From NCBI RefSeq assembly GCF_000763315.1, contig NZ_JPST01000013.1, positions 62,001-126,000 on the forward strand: a stretch of 64,000 bases of DNA, in the 5' to 3' direction. The stretch comes from Thermoactinomyces daqus (lineage in GTDB: Bacteria; Bacillota; Bacilli; Thermoactinomycetales; Thermoactinomycetaceae). A program made the translations under genes and the position numbers. How positions within the stretch are numbered: position 1 is the first letter of the stretch; every line of letters begins with the position of its first letter. Shown one piece after another: positions 37,776-47,977 of this stretch. The notes below the pieces were generated by a model. It did no database searches. It was not told the origin of the DNA and saw nothing but the letters and a program-made list of their open reading frames with translations.

Positions 37776-39494
37776 TTATTCTGGCTGGCGTTCGAGGATT
37801 TTTTTAATCTGTTCTTCTTCAGGCGTGACATAAAGCGTTTTTTGATTCTCATACGTGACAAAACCCGGACGGGCACCGGATGGTTTTTTCACATGCTTGA
37901 TCAGGGTATAGTCGACAGGAACCCGGCTCGACTCCCGCCCTTTGCTGAAATAAGCGGCCAGCATCGCTGCTTCGAGAAGCGTTTGATCGGTTACCTGTTT
38001 GGAGCGGATCACCACATGAGAACCGGGAATCTCTTTGGTATGAAGCCAGGTGTCTGTCGAGGAGGCGAGCTGGTGGGTCAGATAATCGTTTTGTTTGTTG
38101 TTTTTTCCGACCAGAATCACGGTTCCATCCCCGCTTATTACCTTCAACGGGGCAGGGACATCCTTGCGCTTTCGCTCCCGCTTGTTTGACTGCCTTTTCA
38201 ACCAGCCCTGCTCAGCCAGTTCATCCCTGATCTGCTCCACTTCACGCAAACTGCAGTTTTCCAGCTGGACAAGCACCGATTCCAAATAGAGGTTTTCTTC
38301 TTTTGCTTTTTCAATTTGCTCTGTGTTCCATTTTTTGGCCGCTTTTAATTTATTGTACTTCTTGAAGTAGCGCTGCGCGTTTTCCGGGGGAGATAAAGTC
38401 GGATCGAGGGGAATCGTCACCTCGGGTGTTTCCGGATCGAAGTAGTTGATCGTTTTGACTTCGGTATCGCCGCGTTTAATCTGATAAAGCGAGGCGGTGA
38501 CCAATTCGCCGAACATCCGGTATTGATCCGCTTTGTCCGCCTGATTGATCTCATTTTGCAAAATCTCGATTTTCTTGGTGTTTTTCTCGATTTCATTTTT
38601 TAATTTGCGCATCAAATCATGGGTTTGCTGGCGGATGCGGTCTCGCTGGGCTTTTCCGTAATAAAAGTGTTCCAGGCATTCGCTGATCGAGGGGAAGGAT
38701 TGGATCTCTCCGTCAAGGTGAGAAAGCGGCCACACATAAAAATGACTTTTTTGCTTTGCCTTTATGATGACAGGGCGAAAATCGTGCTCCCTGGCGCGTT
38801 CCATATAGGAGCTGAACGTTTCCCAAAGTTGATCCCGGCTGCCGGGGCCGGTTTGCTCCACGATTTCTTTTGCCAGAAGGGGGCTGATTCCGGTGAAACG
38901 CGCGACGATCTGTTTGTCCAGCCGCCCGCCGTTGTAATCAAAGCCTGAGATAAATGTATTTTTATCTGCCGTCAGCGGATTTCGCTTTCCTTGTGACGGC
39001 GGCTCGAGATAAGGGACACCGGGATAGATCTGCCGATACTTGCTGATGGCGTGACTGACGCGGCGGATCCCGTCAAAAACGACATTTTTCTCCGGGTCGA
39101 GCAAAATAATGTTGCTGTGGCGCCCCATGATTTCCATCACCAGGCGCCGTTTTACCACATCTCCAAGTTCGTCGCGGGTGCGAAAATCGATTTGAATGAT
39201 GCGCTCCATTCCAACCTGATGAATCGATTCAATAATTCCCCCCTCGGCGTGTTTGCGCAGGAGCATGCAAAACATCGGAGGTTCCGAAGGGTTATCTGCT
39301 TTTGCCTTTGTGAGCTGAACACGGGCAAAAGCAGGATGAGCCGATAGCAGCAACTGATGATTTTTTCCTTGGGAACGTATATGCAAGATGAGTTCCAGGT
39401 CAGCCGGCTGGTAAATTTTCGTGATGCGCCCGCCGCTTAATACCTGGTTTAACTCATGAACAACAGCGCGGGTAACAATTCCGTCAAACGACAT
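37776..39494 (-). CDS. rqcH: RqcH (NFACT protein): ribosome-associated quality control, alanine tailing
   Basis: Bacterial Rqc2/NEMF homologue that binds stalled 50S subunits with peptidyl-tRNA and recruits tRNA-Ala to add C-terminal poly-alanine degron tails. The 572-residue protein has NFACT-N (MSFDGIVTRAVVHELNQVL onward, and LVMEIMGRHSNIILLD), a helix-hairpin-helix region (residues about 190-235), a coiled-coil middle (RKLKNEIEKNTKKIEILQNE) and NFACT-R (DTWLHTKEIPGSHVVIRS). It was formerly called YloA/FbpA. YlmH, linked to the same rescue process, is encoded at 13.6 kb. Confidence 0.93.
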   Translation of the reverse strand: MSFDGIVTRAVVHELNQVLSGGRITKIYQPADLELILHIRSQGKNHQLLLSAHPAFARVQLTKAKADNPSEPPMFCMLLRKHAEGGIIESIHQVGMERIIQIDFRTRDELGDVVKRRLVMEIMGRHSNIILLDPEKNVVFDGIRRVSHAISKYRQIYPGVPYLEPPSQGKRNPLTADKNTFISGFDYNGGRLDKQIVARFTGISPLLAKEIVEQTGPGSRDQLWETFSSYMERAREHDFRPVIIKAKQKSHFYVWPLSHLDGEIQSFPSISECLEHFYYGKAQRDRIRQQTHDLMRKLKNEIEKNTKKIEILQNEINQADKADQYRMFGELVTASLYQIKRGDTEVKTINYFDPETPEVTIPLDPTLSPPENAQRYFKKYNKLKAAKKWNTEQIEKAKEENLYLESVLVQLENCSLREVEQIRDELAEQGWLKRQSNKRERKRKDVPAPLKVISGDGTVILVGKNNKQNDYLTHQLASSTDTWLHTKEIPGSHVVIRSKQVTDQTLLEAAMLAAYFSKGRESSRVPVDYTLIKHVKKPSGARPGFVTYENQKTLYVTPEEEQIKKILERQPE

Positions 39495-39658
39495 CAGGAT
39501 TCATCCTTTTCTCTGAAAGAGTCTTCTGTGAAAACGTGTTGCAAGCCAGGCGGTGCTGCCCTGCATGACACGAAGATGGCTCTATTCATTTTACTACAAA
39601 GTGTAAAAAAACGAACCCGGGTTTTGTTTCGCAGAAACTCGGGTTCGATTCGTTGGCA

Positions 39659-40831
39659 TCAAAATTTGTTGATATGGAAATTATCCCGCAGCATGGTCCA
39701 GTTTTCGGGAAAGCTTTCGCCCAATACCCAGTAACTGATCCCGTGCAGTCTGTACTGCTTCACCAGATTGAACTTGGCTTGTATGCTTTGTGCATCTTCA
39801 AACCAAACTTCATGCCGTTTGCCGGCTCTGTCCGTGTAACGGAACCAAGGAGCTTCATCCCGTTTGCTGTACCGGACTTTGATTCCCTTTTGATGGGCGA
39901 GGGTATCCGCTTCTTTCGGGGATATCCGTTTGGCCGGAGGGCCGCCTTTTTTATAGGGAAGGGTCCAATCGTACCCGTACAACGGAGCGCCCATGATAAT
40001 TTTTCGGGCGGGGATTTTGGTTTTGGCATATTCAATCACTTTGCGAATTTGCGGTGCGGGGGATACCGCCATCGGAGGCCCGCCGGTCCAGCCCCATTCG
40101 TAGGTCATCAGAATGACAAAATCGGCGATTTTTCCGTGAAAAGCATAGTCGTGCGCCCCGTGCCAGGGTCCGCGATCATGGTCGCTCTGCTTGGGGGCAA
40201 GTGCAGTGGAAACGATAAATCCTTCCCGTTTCGCCAATGGAACCAGGGTGGTCAGAAAACTGTTGTACAAATGGCGGTCCTGAGGGTGAAGATGTTCAAA
40301 ATCGACGTTGAGTGCCCGATATCCTTTTTGTTTCATCACGCGGATCACATTGGCGATCAATTTTCGTGAAGCTGCTTTGTTTGTGAAGATCCGGTGGGCA
40401 ATGTCCGACTGAAAATTGCCGTTGGCAAAATTGGTAATGACCAGCATCGGAACGGCTCCGTTTTTGCGCGTGGTTATTAACGGAGCCGTATCATTGAGAG
40501 GAATCAGACTTCCGTCCGACCGGACGCGGTAGCTGAAAAAGCTGATATAAGTCAGATTGGGTGCCGCTTGGTTGACTGCTGCCACCGCTGTTTTGGGATC
40601 GTCGACTTCCAAAAAACCGATGGTATCAATATGGGGTTTGGCCGCCGGCGGTTTTGTTTTTTCCCGGGGTTTGACAGGGACCGTTCTGCCACGGGTGTTC
40701 ATCGGTTCTGTATGATTCGTCCGATATGCGGTCGCCTGGGGGCGTTTTCCCCCGCTTTCCTTTTTAGTCGGGGCCGAGCATCCTGTGAAAATAAGGGTTA
40801 GGACAGTAAATAATAAAAGAATACGTTTCAT
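39659..40831 (-). CDS. GH18-family lipoprotein, YaaH/YdhD-like glycosidase
   Basis: Predicted lipoprotein: a hydrophobic signal peptide ends in the lipobox FTGC with Cys18. A basic proline-rich linker (residues 25-66) leads to a GH18 barrel. The catalytic motif reads ALNVDFEHL with the acid glutamate at E179, and ILMTYEWGWTGGPP is also conserved. The closest types are the spore cortex-lytic or germination glycosidases YaaH/SleL and YdhD, but the LysM repeats usual in SleL are absent. ATG 40831 follows AGGTGAG; GTG 40840 is an alternative. Confidence 0.8.
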   Translation of the reverse strand: MKRILLLFTVLTLIFTGCSAPTKKESGGKRPQATAYRTNHTEPMNTRGRTVPVKPREKTKPPAAKPHIDTIGFLEVDDPKTAVAAVNQAAPNLTYISFFSYRVRSDGSLIPLNDTAPLITTRKNGAVPMLVITNFANGNFQSDIAHRIFTNKAASRKLIANVIRVMKQKGYRALNVDFEHLHPQDRHLYNSFLTTLVPLAKREGFIVSTALAPKQSDHDRGPWHGAHDYAFHGKIADFVILMTYEWGWTGGPPMAVSPAPQIRKVIEYAKTKIPARKIIMGAPLYGYDWTLPYKKGGPPAKRISPKEADTLAHQKGIKVRYSKRDEAPWFRYTDRAGKRHEVWFEDAQSIQAKFNLVKQYRLHGISYWVLGESFPENWTMLRDNFHINKF

Positions 40832-40980
40832 TTGTCTCACCTGTTTTTCATAATTTTATCCTTTAGTCTTCTTGAACTGCTTTTTTTTATGCACCGGGAC
40901 TGAATCGCTGTGCAAGGCATGTTTGAAAGCTCGTCTGAATAGATTGGAAAATAGACAGATGGGACAAAGGAGGAAGAAAG

Positions 40981-43722
40981 TTGGCGGAACAAGCACGATG
41001 GATTGATTGGGATCCAGAACGGGTTGCAGCTTATTTTGGGGTGAATCCCTCTGTTGGCCTGAACGGGGATGAAGCGAAGGAACGGCTCAAGCGGGCGGGT
41101 TACAACCGGTTGGCGGAAGGGGAGAAAAGCTCGCTGTTCGGACTGTTCATCGACCAGTTCAAGGACTTTATGGTACTGGTCCTTCTGGTGGCGACACTGA
41201 TTTCCGGTTTGCTCGGAGAATATACGGATGCGATCGCGATCATCGCCATTGTACTGTTAAACGCTTTTCTCGGATTCATACAGGAAGTGCGTGCGGAGAA
41301 ATCACTGTCCGCCTTGAAAAAATTATCCGCGCCGACAGCCAAGGTGCTCAGGCAGGGAAAATGGACCCGCATCGATGCTTCCCTGCTGGTTCCGGGCGAT
41401 GTGGTGGCGCTGGAAAGCGGGGACCGGATTCCGGCTGATCTTCGTCTGATCAAAGCGGAAAGCCTTTATATTGAAGAGTCGGCGCTCACCGGGGAATCGG
41501 TTCCCGTGGAGAAAAACAGCGCCCCTCTCCCCCATGCCGATGTTTCCCTGGGAGACCGGAAAAACATGGGCTATATGGGAACGATGGTTGTCCGGGGAAA
41601 CGGAACGGGTATTGTGGTACATACGGGCATGGAGACGGAAATGGGACGGATTGCCCATCTGATCGAAACGACGGAGACAATGGACACCCCGTTAAAACGG
41701 CGGCTGGAGCAACTGGGGAAGATTTTGATCATCGTGGCGCTGCTGTTGACGGCGCTTGTCGTGGTTACCGGGATTTTGCACGGCCAAGATGCATATAGGA
41801 TGTTTCTGGCCGGAGTTTCGCTGGCAGTTGCCGCCATTCCCGAAGGATTGCCGGCGATTGTCACGATTGCCCTGGCTCTCGGGGTGCAGCGCATGATCAA
41901 ACGCCGGGCCATTGTGCGCAAACTCCCGTCTGTCGAGACGCTGGGGTGTGCGACTGTGATTTGTTCGGATAAAACCGGTACGCTGACGCAAAATAAAATG
42001 TTCGTCACCCATATTTGGACCGATCAAAAATTGATTCAGGTGACCGGAAGCGGCTATGAACCTGTTGGTAAATTCAAGTTGGGAAAACAAGAGATCGATG
42101 CGGCCAAAGAGCCTGCTTTAAAACAGTTACTGGAGATTTCCGCCCTCTGCAACAACGCCTCCCTGATTAAGGAAAAGGGGGCAGGGGTAATCAAAAAGCG
42201 GACGGTTTGGAAAATTGACGGTGATCCCACTGACGGAGCGCTCATCGTAACTGCGGGCAAAGCGGGCATTACTGGTGAAACGCTGAAAAAAGAATGGGTG
42301 CGGGTCAAAGAGTACCCCTTTGACTCTGAACGGAAAATGATGTCTGTTTTGGTGAGAAACAAAAATGGGAAGCAGCGTCTCTATGCCAAAGGCGCTCCCG
42401 AGATTTTGATCGGACGATGTACTCATATTTATTCGAAGGGAAAAGTGGTGCCACTTACGCGGGAGCATAAGCAAACCATTCTCAAAATGAATGAACAATT
42501 GGCGGCGATGGCCTTGCGGAATCTGGCATTTGCATACCGCGAAGTTCCGCAGACCACCAATCTCAATAAAGATTGGCAGATAGAACAGAATCTCGTTTTC
42601 GTCGGTTTGGCTGGCATGATCGACCCGCCGCGGGGAGAGGTCAAAGAAGCGATTGAGGTTTGCCGTCGGGCGGGGATCAAAACGGTGATGATAACCGGAG
42701 ACCATCAGACGACAGCGGTGGCCATTGCCAGCGAACTGGGCATCAAGCGGCCCGAAGGTTTGACACTGAGCGGACAAGATCTTTACAATATGAGCGATGA
42801 AGAGTTTTTGCGTGTGGCAAATGAGGTGGATGTTTACGCGCGCGTATCGCCCGAGCATAAGCTGCGCATCGTCAAGGCGCTGCAAAAACACGGACATGTC
42901 GTGGCGATGACGGGCGATGGAGTAAATGATGCGCCCGCCATCAAAGCGGCGGATATCGGGATTGCCATGGGCGTGACGGGAACGGATGTGTCAAAAGAGG
43001 CCTCTTCCCTGATCCTTGCGGATGACAATTTTGCCACCATCGTCTCGGCTGTTGAAGAAGGAAGGAATATTTACGATAATATTCGCAAATTCATCAGCTA
43101 TTTGCTGGCCAGCAATGTCGGGGAAATTTTGATTATGTTCTTGGCGATGTTGTTCGGTTTTCCGTTGCCTCTGGTTCCGATCCAGATTTTATGGGTTAAT
43201 CTCGTGACAGACGGACTGCCGGCAATGGCCCTGGGAGTCGACCCCGCGGAAGACAATACCATGGAACGGGCACCGCGAAACAGCAGGGAGAGTGTGTTTG
43301 CACGGGGGGTTGGATGGAAGATTGTCACCAGGGGGTTGCTGATCGGCTTTTGCTCACTGGCGGCATTCTGGGTTACTTATGCCGAGTTCCCCGATGATCT
43401 GGTCAAGGCGCAAACCGTCGCCTTTGCCACGCTCGTTCTGTCCCAGCTGATCTATGTTTTCGATTGCCGCTCACAGGGCACGATTTTTCAGCGAAATCCG
43501 TTTGACAATCCGGCGCTGGTGCTGGCGGTTCTTTCATCTGTCGCCTTGCTGCTGGCAGTTATCTACTATCGGCCCCTGGGACCGGTCTTCCATACAGTAC
43601 CGTTGGGGCTGAGGGAATGGATTCTGGTGACGGTAACATCCACACTTCCCGTCATCGTCGCCGGTTTGTTCGATGTCATGAGACCGCGCAACTGGCATCT
43701 CAAGCGAATCGCCAACAGTTAA
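40981..43722 (+). CDS. Calcium-translocating P-type ATPase (P2A, YloB-like)
   Basis: SERCA-like cation pump that exports Ca2+ at the cost of ATP. The 913-residue protein contains the actuator motif ALTGESVPV (residues 168-176), [19 protein letters not shown] in helix M4, the phosphorylated aspartate D330 in [10 protein letters not shown], and the hinge [18 protein letters not shown]. Helices M5-M6 carry the second calcium-site residues ([23 protein letters not shown]). Bacillus subtilis YloB is expressed in sporulation. TTG 40981 follows GGAGG. It is divergent from the GH18 gene. Confidence 0.92.
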   Translation: MAEQARWIDWDPERVAAYFGVNPSVGLNGDEAKERLKRAGYNRLAEGEKSSLFGLFIDQFKDFMVLVLLVATLISGLLGEYTDAIAIIAIVLLNAFLGFIQEVRAEKSLSALKKLSAPTAKVLRQGKWTRIDASLLVPGDVVALESGDRIPADLRLIKAESLYIEESALTGESVPVEKNSAPLPHADVSLGDRKNMGYMGTMVVRGNGTGIVVHTGMETEMGRIAHLIETTETMDTPLKRRLEQLGKILIIVALLLTALVVVTGILHGQDAYRMFLAGVSLAVAAIPEGLPAIVTIALALGVQRMIKRRAIVRKLPSVETLGCATVICSDKTGTLTQNKMFVTHIWTDQKLIQVTGSGYEPVGKFKLGKQEIDAAKEPALKQLLEISALCNNASLIKEKGAGVIKKRTVWKIDGDPTDGALIVTAGKAGITGETLKKEWVRVKEYPFDSERKMMSVLVRNKNGKQRLYAKGAPEILIGRCTHIYSKGKVVPLTREHKQTILKMNEQLAAMALRNLAFAYREVPQTTNLNKDWQIEQNLVFVGLAGMIDPPRGEVKEAIEVCRRAGIKTVMITGDHQTTAVAIASELGIKRPEGLTLSGQDLYNMSDEEFLRVANEVDVYARVSPEHKLRIVKALQKHGHVVAMTGDGVNDAPAIKAADIGIAMGVTGTDVSKEASSLILADDNFATIVSAVEEGRNIYDNIRKFISYLLASNVGEILIMFLAMLFGFPLPLVPIQILWVNLVTDGLPAMALGVDPAEDNTMERAPRNSRESVFARGVGWKIVTRGLLIGFCSLAAFWVTYAEFPDDLVKAQTVAFATLVLSQLIYVFDCRSQGTIFQRNPFDNPALVLAVLSSVALLLAVIYYRPLGPVFHTVPLGLREWILVTVTSTLPVIVAGLFDVMRPRNWHLKRIANS

Positions 43723-43740
43723 GACAGAAGGAGAGAGACC

Positions 43741-44580
43741 ATGAAATTCACAAAAATGCACGGTCTTGGAAATGATTTTATTATTGTGTATCAAAACCAC
43801 ACGCCGAATCTGGAGGAATTTTCCCGTCTGGCGGTACAAATGTGCCACCGCCACACCGGGATCGGAGCAGACGGACTGGTGGTGGTGTACCCGTCGGAGA
43901 ACGCCGATGCAGCGATGCGCATTTTCAATGCCGATGGCTCGTTGACGGAACAATGCGGCAATGCCATGCGCTGTGTCGCCAAATACTGCTACGAACGCCT
44001 TTCGGCATTAAAAGACGAGTTTACGCTGGAAACGAAGGTGGGTTTGCAGACGGTATGGGTGGACGGAAGCCTGGGAAAAGCGGAGAAGATTCGTGTCGAT
44101 ATGGGAGAGCCGGTTTTGGAGCCTTCGCGAATCCCGGTCGTTGCAACCGGCCGGCGGGTGATCAACCAACCGGTCGAGGCCGGAGGTGCACAGTTTTACT
44201 TTACCGGCGTGTCGATGGGGAACCCGCATGCTGTCATCGAGGTAGACGATGCTTCCCGGTTTCCTGTGGAAAAATGGGGTCCGATCCTGGAAACGCACCG
44301 GCTGTTTCCCAATAAATCCAATGTGGAATTCGTCACTTTTCATTCCCCGTCCGAGGTGACCATGCGGGTCTGGGAACGCGGGGTCGGACAAACAATGGCT
44401 TGCGGTTCGGGAGCATGTGCAACGCTGGTCGCCGGTGTTCTTCTCGGAAAATTGGCGCGCCGGGCGGTGATTCATCTGCTTGGAGGCGATCTGGAGATCG
44501 AGTGGAGCGAAGCGGATAACCGGGTTTATATGAGCGGGCCTGCTGCTTTCGTCTATGACGGAGTTTGGTTGCCGGCTTAA
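43741..44580 (+). CDS. dapF: Diaminopimelate epimerase
   Basis: Cofactor-independent racemase converting LL- to meso-diaminopimelate, for lysine and for the peptidoglycan cross-link. The 279-residue protein has the catalytic cysteine pair C72 (TEQCGNAMRC) and C221 (MACGSGACA), plus the N-terminal FTKMHGLGNDFI. It begins 18 nt after the calcium ATPase with GGAGAGAG and may be cotranscribed with it. It ends at a strong terminator. Confidence 0.96.
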   Translation: MKFTKMHGLGNDFIIVYQNHTPNLEEFSRLAVQMCHRHTGIGADGLVVVYPSENADAAMRIFNADGSLTEQCGNAMRCVAKYCYERLSALKDEFTLETKVGLQTVWVDGSLGKAEKIRVDMGEPVLEPSRIPVVATGRRVINQPVEAGGAQFYFTGVSMGNPHAVIEVDDASRFPVEKWGPILETHRLFPNKSNVEFVTFHSPSEVTMRVWERGVGQTMACGSGACATLVAGVLLGKLARRAVIHLLGGDLEIEWSEADNRVYMSGPAAFVYDGVWLPA

Positions 44581-44589
44581 AAGGAATGA

Positions 44590-44630
44590 AGCCAGAATCC
44601 AAAGCAAATGATGGATTCTGGCTTTTTCTT
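44590..44630 (+). terminator. Terminator after dapF
   Basis: AGCCAGAATCC (44590-44600) and GGATTCTGGCT (44613-44623) form an 11-bp stem with a 12-nt loop, followed by TTTTCTT. It lies between the convergent dapF and lipoprotein genes. Confidence 0.9.
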
Positions 44631-45472
44631 CATCCCCAGCGGAACGAATCGGGTGAATCCGCTTCATCCTCCGGGGGAGAGGTTGGGACAGTTGCAAGGC
44701 CGTTTCCCGGCGGGCCTTGGCGGTTTCGATTGCGGCGTCGCAACCAAACGGCCAGGGCAATGATCAGGAGCAGCATGATCAGGAGAATCAGAATACCCCA
44801 AGTGATCGGGTTGGGGATTTTAACCGACATATAGATCGGGTTGTCTTCTCCGGGATGGATTTTCCAAGTGAGCGTTTTCCCATCCGGACTAACCTGCGTG
44901 GCGTTGCTTTGGTCCGCCTTAACCGGGAGAGTCAGGATAAAGCGCAGATTCATCTGATTAAAAAACAATTGATCGAGTCCGTAGGCGCCATCCGGTTTTA
45001 AATGGGTCAGGTCGACATGGGTGTTGTACACCAGTGTAGTGGTGAACAAACCGTTTTTTATTTCAAAATCTTTTCCCGGCCCTCTTACCGTTGGGAACGT
45101 CCCGGCGGTCAGCGGATGTTGATCCTGCGGGAGCGAAGCGCTTTGCTTGCCGAAGAAGTGAAAAGCGGAATTGGCCTGCTCTTTCAGCTCTTTTCCCGGC
45201 GGATCATCGATGACGCTGTCCACCTCTTTGACGGCAACCCATCCCTGTTTATCGCCTTCGTCCAAGGGACGGATCTGGTAGCCGTGATTCGCCAGGCGGT
45301 TTTTCAAGTCATTGAATTGCGGGAGGATCAGGGGGTTGGTTAACACTTTAAGTTCATATTGGCCCGACCCGTCCCGGTTGATCGTGACATGCAGATCGGC
45401 ATCGATGCATCCGGTGAGAAAGACGGTGAGGATGAGCAAAAATCCCATGATCTTTGTCCACTTTTTCTTCAT
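44630..45472 (-). CDS. Membrane-anchored lipoprotein, DUF3153 (LppM-like)
   Basis: The 280-residue protein has a signal peptide with lipobox LTGC (Cys22) and an extracellular domain beginning IDADLHVTINRDGSGQYELK, typical of DUF3153/LppM proteins. A C-terminal membrane segment (ILILLIMLLLIIALAVWL) and a basic then acidic tail follow, so it could be anchored at both ends. The family has no firm function in Bacillota. Confidence 0.75.
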   Translation of the reverse strand: MKKKWTKIMGFLLILTVFLTGCIDADLHVTINRDGSGQYELKVLTNPLILPQFNDLKNRLANHGYQIRPLDEGDKQGWVAVKEVDSVIDDPPGKELKEQANSAFHFFGKQSASLPQDQHPLTAGTFPTVRGPGKDFEIKNGLFTTTLVYNTHVDLTHLKPDGAYGLDQLFFNQMNLRFILTLPVKADQSNATQVSPDGKTLTWKIHPGEDNPIYMSVKIPNPITWGILILLIMLLLIIALAVWLRRRNRNRQGPPGNGLATVPTSPPEDEADSPDSFRWG

Positions 45473-45738
45473 TTGCTGCCTCTCCTTTTTGATTTCGGTT
45501 TACTCAGGGGGGCGGCCGAGAATGGGTTGGAATAATGGAAAATTTATTGCTTATTGCGCAATGGAATGCAATTTCTATCATTGTAATGAAGTTGAAAATG
45601 GGTGTCAAAGCGGGGAGGGCGTGAAAGCCGGAAATGGAATCTTTCATCCATTCGCGTATGGGAAAAAGTCGGTTTGATCAGAACAGGGACGACTGAAGAA
45701 TCAATTCTATGGGTATATCCCCGGCAAGCGGGGAGATT

Positions 45739-45788
45739 GTCCATTTTGCAGGGGAATCGTCCATTTTTTAGAAATGAAAGCGTTTTTA
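45739..45788 (+). promoter_or_regulatory. Direct repeats and cre-like site upstream of pgi
   Basis: GTCCATTTT occurs at 45739-45747 and 45759-45767, a 20-nt period, and the inverted AAAATGGA is at 45808-45815 over the pgi -35. TGAAAGCGTTTTTA (45775-45788) matches the CcpA cre consensus TGNAANCGNTNNCA at all but one fixed position. The rest of the 45473-45871 gap shows no convincing gene. Confidence 0.45.
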
Positions 45789-45804
45789 TGACTTGTGCTG
45801 TTTT

Positions 45805-45833
45805 TTGAAAATGGATTTTGGTTAAGTTAAAAT
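45805..45833 (+). promoter_or_regulatory. SigA promoter of pgi
   Basis: TTGAAA (45805-45810) and TAAAAT (45828-45833) are 17 nt apart, about 40 nt before the start codon. Confidence 0.65.
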
Positions 45834-45871
45834 GGGAGTGATTTTGAGAAAAAAATTATCCGGAGGTTAAC

Positions 45872-47224
45872 ATGAATAAAATTCAGTTTGATTATTCCAG
45901 TGCCACTGCCTTTATGAACGAGCATGAACTGAAGCAAATGCAGCCAGCCATCCGGATGGCCCACGATTTGCTAAATAACGGGACAGGCGCCGGATCGGAC
46001 TTTCTCGGTTGGGTAAATCTTCCTTTTCAATACGACAAGGAAGAATATGCCCGGATTAAAAAAGCAGCCGCCAAAATTCAGTCTGATTCGGACGCGCTGG
46101 TCGTAATCGGAATCGGCGGTTCCTATCTGGGTGCGCGTGCCGCGATTGAAATGCTTTCTCATACCTTCTATAACGAATTGCCGAAAGATAAACGTCGCAC
46201 ACCGCAAATTTATTTTGCCGGAAACCATATTTCTTCCACTTATTTGGCTCACCTTCTCGAACATTTGGAAGGCAAAGAGGTAAGTGTGAATGTGATTTCC
46301 AAGTCGGGAACGACGACCGAACCGGCCATCGCCTTCCGCATTATCCGTGAATATATGGAGAAGCGCTACGGAAAAGAAGAGGCGCGCCGCCGTATTTATG
46401 CCACAACGGACAAGGCCAAAGGAGCCTTGAAGAAGTTGGCCGATGAAGAGGGATACGAAACGTTTGTGATTCCCGATGATGTGGGCGGCCGGTACTCTGT
46501 TTTGACGGCGGTCGGACTTCTGCCGATTGCTGTCGCCGGGATCGATATCGATGAAATGATGGCCGGTGCGCAAGCAGGGGTGGAAGCATACCAAACACTG
46601 GATCTCGAAGCAAACCCGAGCTATCAATATGCAGCTGTGCGCAACATTTTATACCGCAAAGGAAAAACGACGGAGATCCTGGTTAACTACGACCCGGCGC
46701 TGCAGTATTTCAGTGAGTGGTGGAAACAGCTGTTTGGTGAAAGTGAAGGGAAGGACCAGAAAGGGATTTTCCCGGCGTCCGTCAACTTTACGACCGATCT
46801 GCACTCCATGGGTCAATACATCCAGGAGGGGCTGCGCAACATCTTTGAAACCGTCGTCTTTGTCGGAAAATCGCGCGAGTCGTTGCTCCTGACAAAGGAT
46901 GAGAGCGATTTGGACGGCCTGAACTATTTGGCCGGGAAAGATCTTGATTTCGTGAACAGCAAGGCCTTTGAAGGAACCATGCTGGCCCATGCGGATGGCG
47001 GAGTTCCCAACCTGGCGGTCAAAGTGGAGGAAATCAGTCCGTACACCTTTGGGGCGCTCGTCTATTTCTTTGAGAAGGCTTGCGGCATCAGCGGGTATTT
47101 ATTGGGGGTAAATCCCTTTGATCAGCCGGGGGTTGAGGCGTATAAGAAAAACATGTTCGCCCTGCTCGGGAAACCGGGATTTGAAGCGCAGCGGGATGAA
47201 CTGCTGAAACGCCTGAACAAGTAA
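45872..47224 (+). CDS. pgi: Glucose-6-phosphate isomerase
   Basis: Interconverts glucose-6-phosphate and fructose-6-phosphate in glycolysis and gluconeogenesis. The 450-residue protein is the short Bacillota type. The sugar-phosphate segments are [19 protein letters not shown] and [30 protein letters not shown] and [14 protein letters not shown] are signature regions. ATG 45872 follows CCGGAGG. It is a single-gene unit with its own promoter and a possible cre site. Confidence 0.96.
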   Translation: MNKIQFDYSSATAFMNEHELKQMQPAIRMAHDLLNNGTGAGSDFLGWVNLPFQYDKEEYARIKKAAAKIQSDSDALVVIGIGGSYLGARAAIEMLSHTFYNELPKDKRRTPQIYFAGNHISSTYLAHLLEHLEGKEVSVNVISKSGTTTEPAIAFRIIREYMEKRYGKEEARRRIYATTDKAKGALKKLADEEGYETFVIPDDVGGRYSVLTAVGLLPIAVAGIDIDEMMAGAQAGVEAYQTLDLEANPSYQYAAVRNILYRKGKTTEILVNYDPALQYFSEWWKQLFGESEGKDQKGIFPASVNFTTDLHSMGQYIQEGLRNIFETVVFVGKSRESLLLTKDESDLDGLNYLAGKDLDFVNSKAFEGTMLAHADGGVPNLAVKVEEISPYTFGALVYFFEKACGISGYLLGVNPFDQPGVEAYKKNMFALLGKPGFEAQRDELLKRLNK

Positions 47225-47238
47225 AGCGAATGAGAATT

Positions 47239-47418
47239 CATGTCCAACCGGGCATGAAGTGATGTCCACAACCTTTTGCAGAAGGGGATTGGTGCTTTTC
47301 TGCGGCGGCTTGTTCCACGACGGGCCGGGCCAAGAGAAGCACCGGGATCCCTGACGGGATTCTATATGGGTTTTTAGACTTAACAAGTGAGCCATGTCCA
47401 ACCGGGCATGGTTTTTTT
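47239..47418 (+). ncRNA. Candidate structured RNA bounded by two identical 18-nt palindromes
   Basis: CATGTCCAACCGGGCATG occurs at 47239-47256 and again, base for base, at 47393-47410. Each can form a hairpin, and the second is followed by TTTTTTT (47412-47418), making it an intrinsic terminator. Between them GGTGCTTTTCT (47291-47301) pairs with AGAGAAGCACC (47333-47343), and ATCCC/GGGAT flank a TGAC loop (47347-47360). No open frame or riboswitch class is recognised. It may be a pgi 3' element or an independent small RNA. Confidence 0.4.
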
Positions 47419-47531
47419 ATTCAATTGGATTGCCTCGCCAAAAAGCGGGAGATCTGCGTTCTTATGGTCGGTCAGTCGTGCTCTGTTTCCACTCGATTTT
47501 AAAACTTCAACGTGAATATTTTTATTGTTGC

Positions 47532-47580
47532 TTGCATTGGCCGGTCAATCTGTTTATACTGTACATATACGATATATACA
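47532..47580 (+). promoter_or_regulatory. Promoter and dyad operator of the GntR-ABC cassette
   Basis: TTGCAT (47532-47537) and TATACT (47555-47560) are 17 nt apart. Directly after, TGTACATAT and ATATATACA (47560-47580) form an interrupted inverted repeat (TGTAnATAT-n3-ATATnTACA) over the start site, as expected for autorepression by the GntR-type regulator that follows. Confidence 0.6.
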
Positions 47581-47596
47581 CTTGGATGGGTTGAAG

Positions 47597-47977
47597 ATGA
47601 AAATCATCATTTCGCAAACCGGAGACCAACCGATTTATGCCCAGATCGCGGTGCAAATCAAACATCAGATTTTCAACGGGATTTTGCAGAGCGGCGATGC
47701 CCTGCCCTCGATCCGCAAATTGGCCAAAGAACTGAAAGTGAGTGTCATCACAACCAAACGAGCGTATGAAGAATTGGAAAAAGAAGCGCTTATTCGGACC
47801 GTTGCGGGAAAGGGAACCTTTGTCACGGCCCATGACCAGTTTTTCCTGCATGAAAAGAGAGTGGAAGAACTGAAAGAAAAGTTGGGCCCCGCCATCAGAG
47901 AAGCGAAGGAAATCGGGTTATCCCTGCAGGAAGTGACGGCCCTGGTCGAAACTATCTTTCGGGAGGAAGCACCATGA
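47597..47977 (+). CDS. GntR-family repressor, YtrA subfamily
   Basis: The 126-residue protein has an N-terminal winged helix-turn-helix (PIYAQIAVQIKHQIFNGIL, SGDALPSIRKLAKELKVS) and a short helical tail instead of a large effector domain, the YtrA pattern. Such regulators control adjacent ABC transporters and often respond to cell-envelope stress or antibiotics. The start ATG follows GGATGGG. Its stop overlaps the ATPase gene (ATGA). Confidence 0.88.
   Translation: MKIIISQTGDQPIYAQIAVQIKHQIFNGILQSGDALPSIRKLAKELKVSVITTKRAYEELEKEALIRTVAGKGTFVTAHDQFFLHEKRVEELKEKLGPAIREAKEIGLSLQEVTALVETIFREEAP

Noticed and set aside
45602-45808. 68-codon plus-strand frame upstream of pgi
   Set aside because: No ribosome-binding site, no family resemblance, and it runs into the pgi control region.
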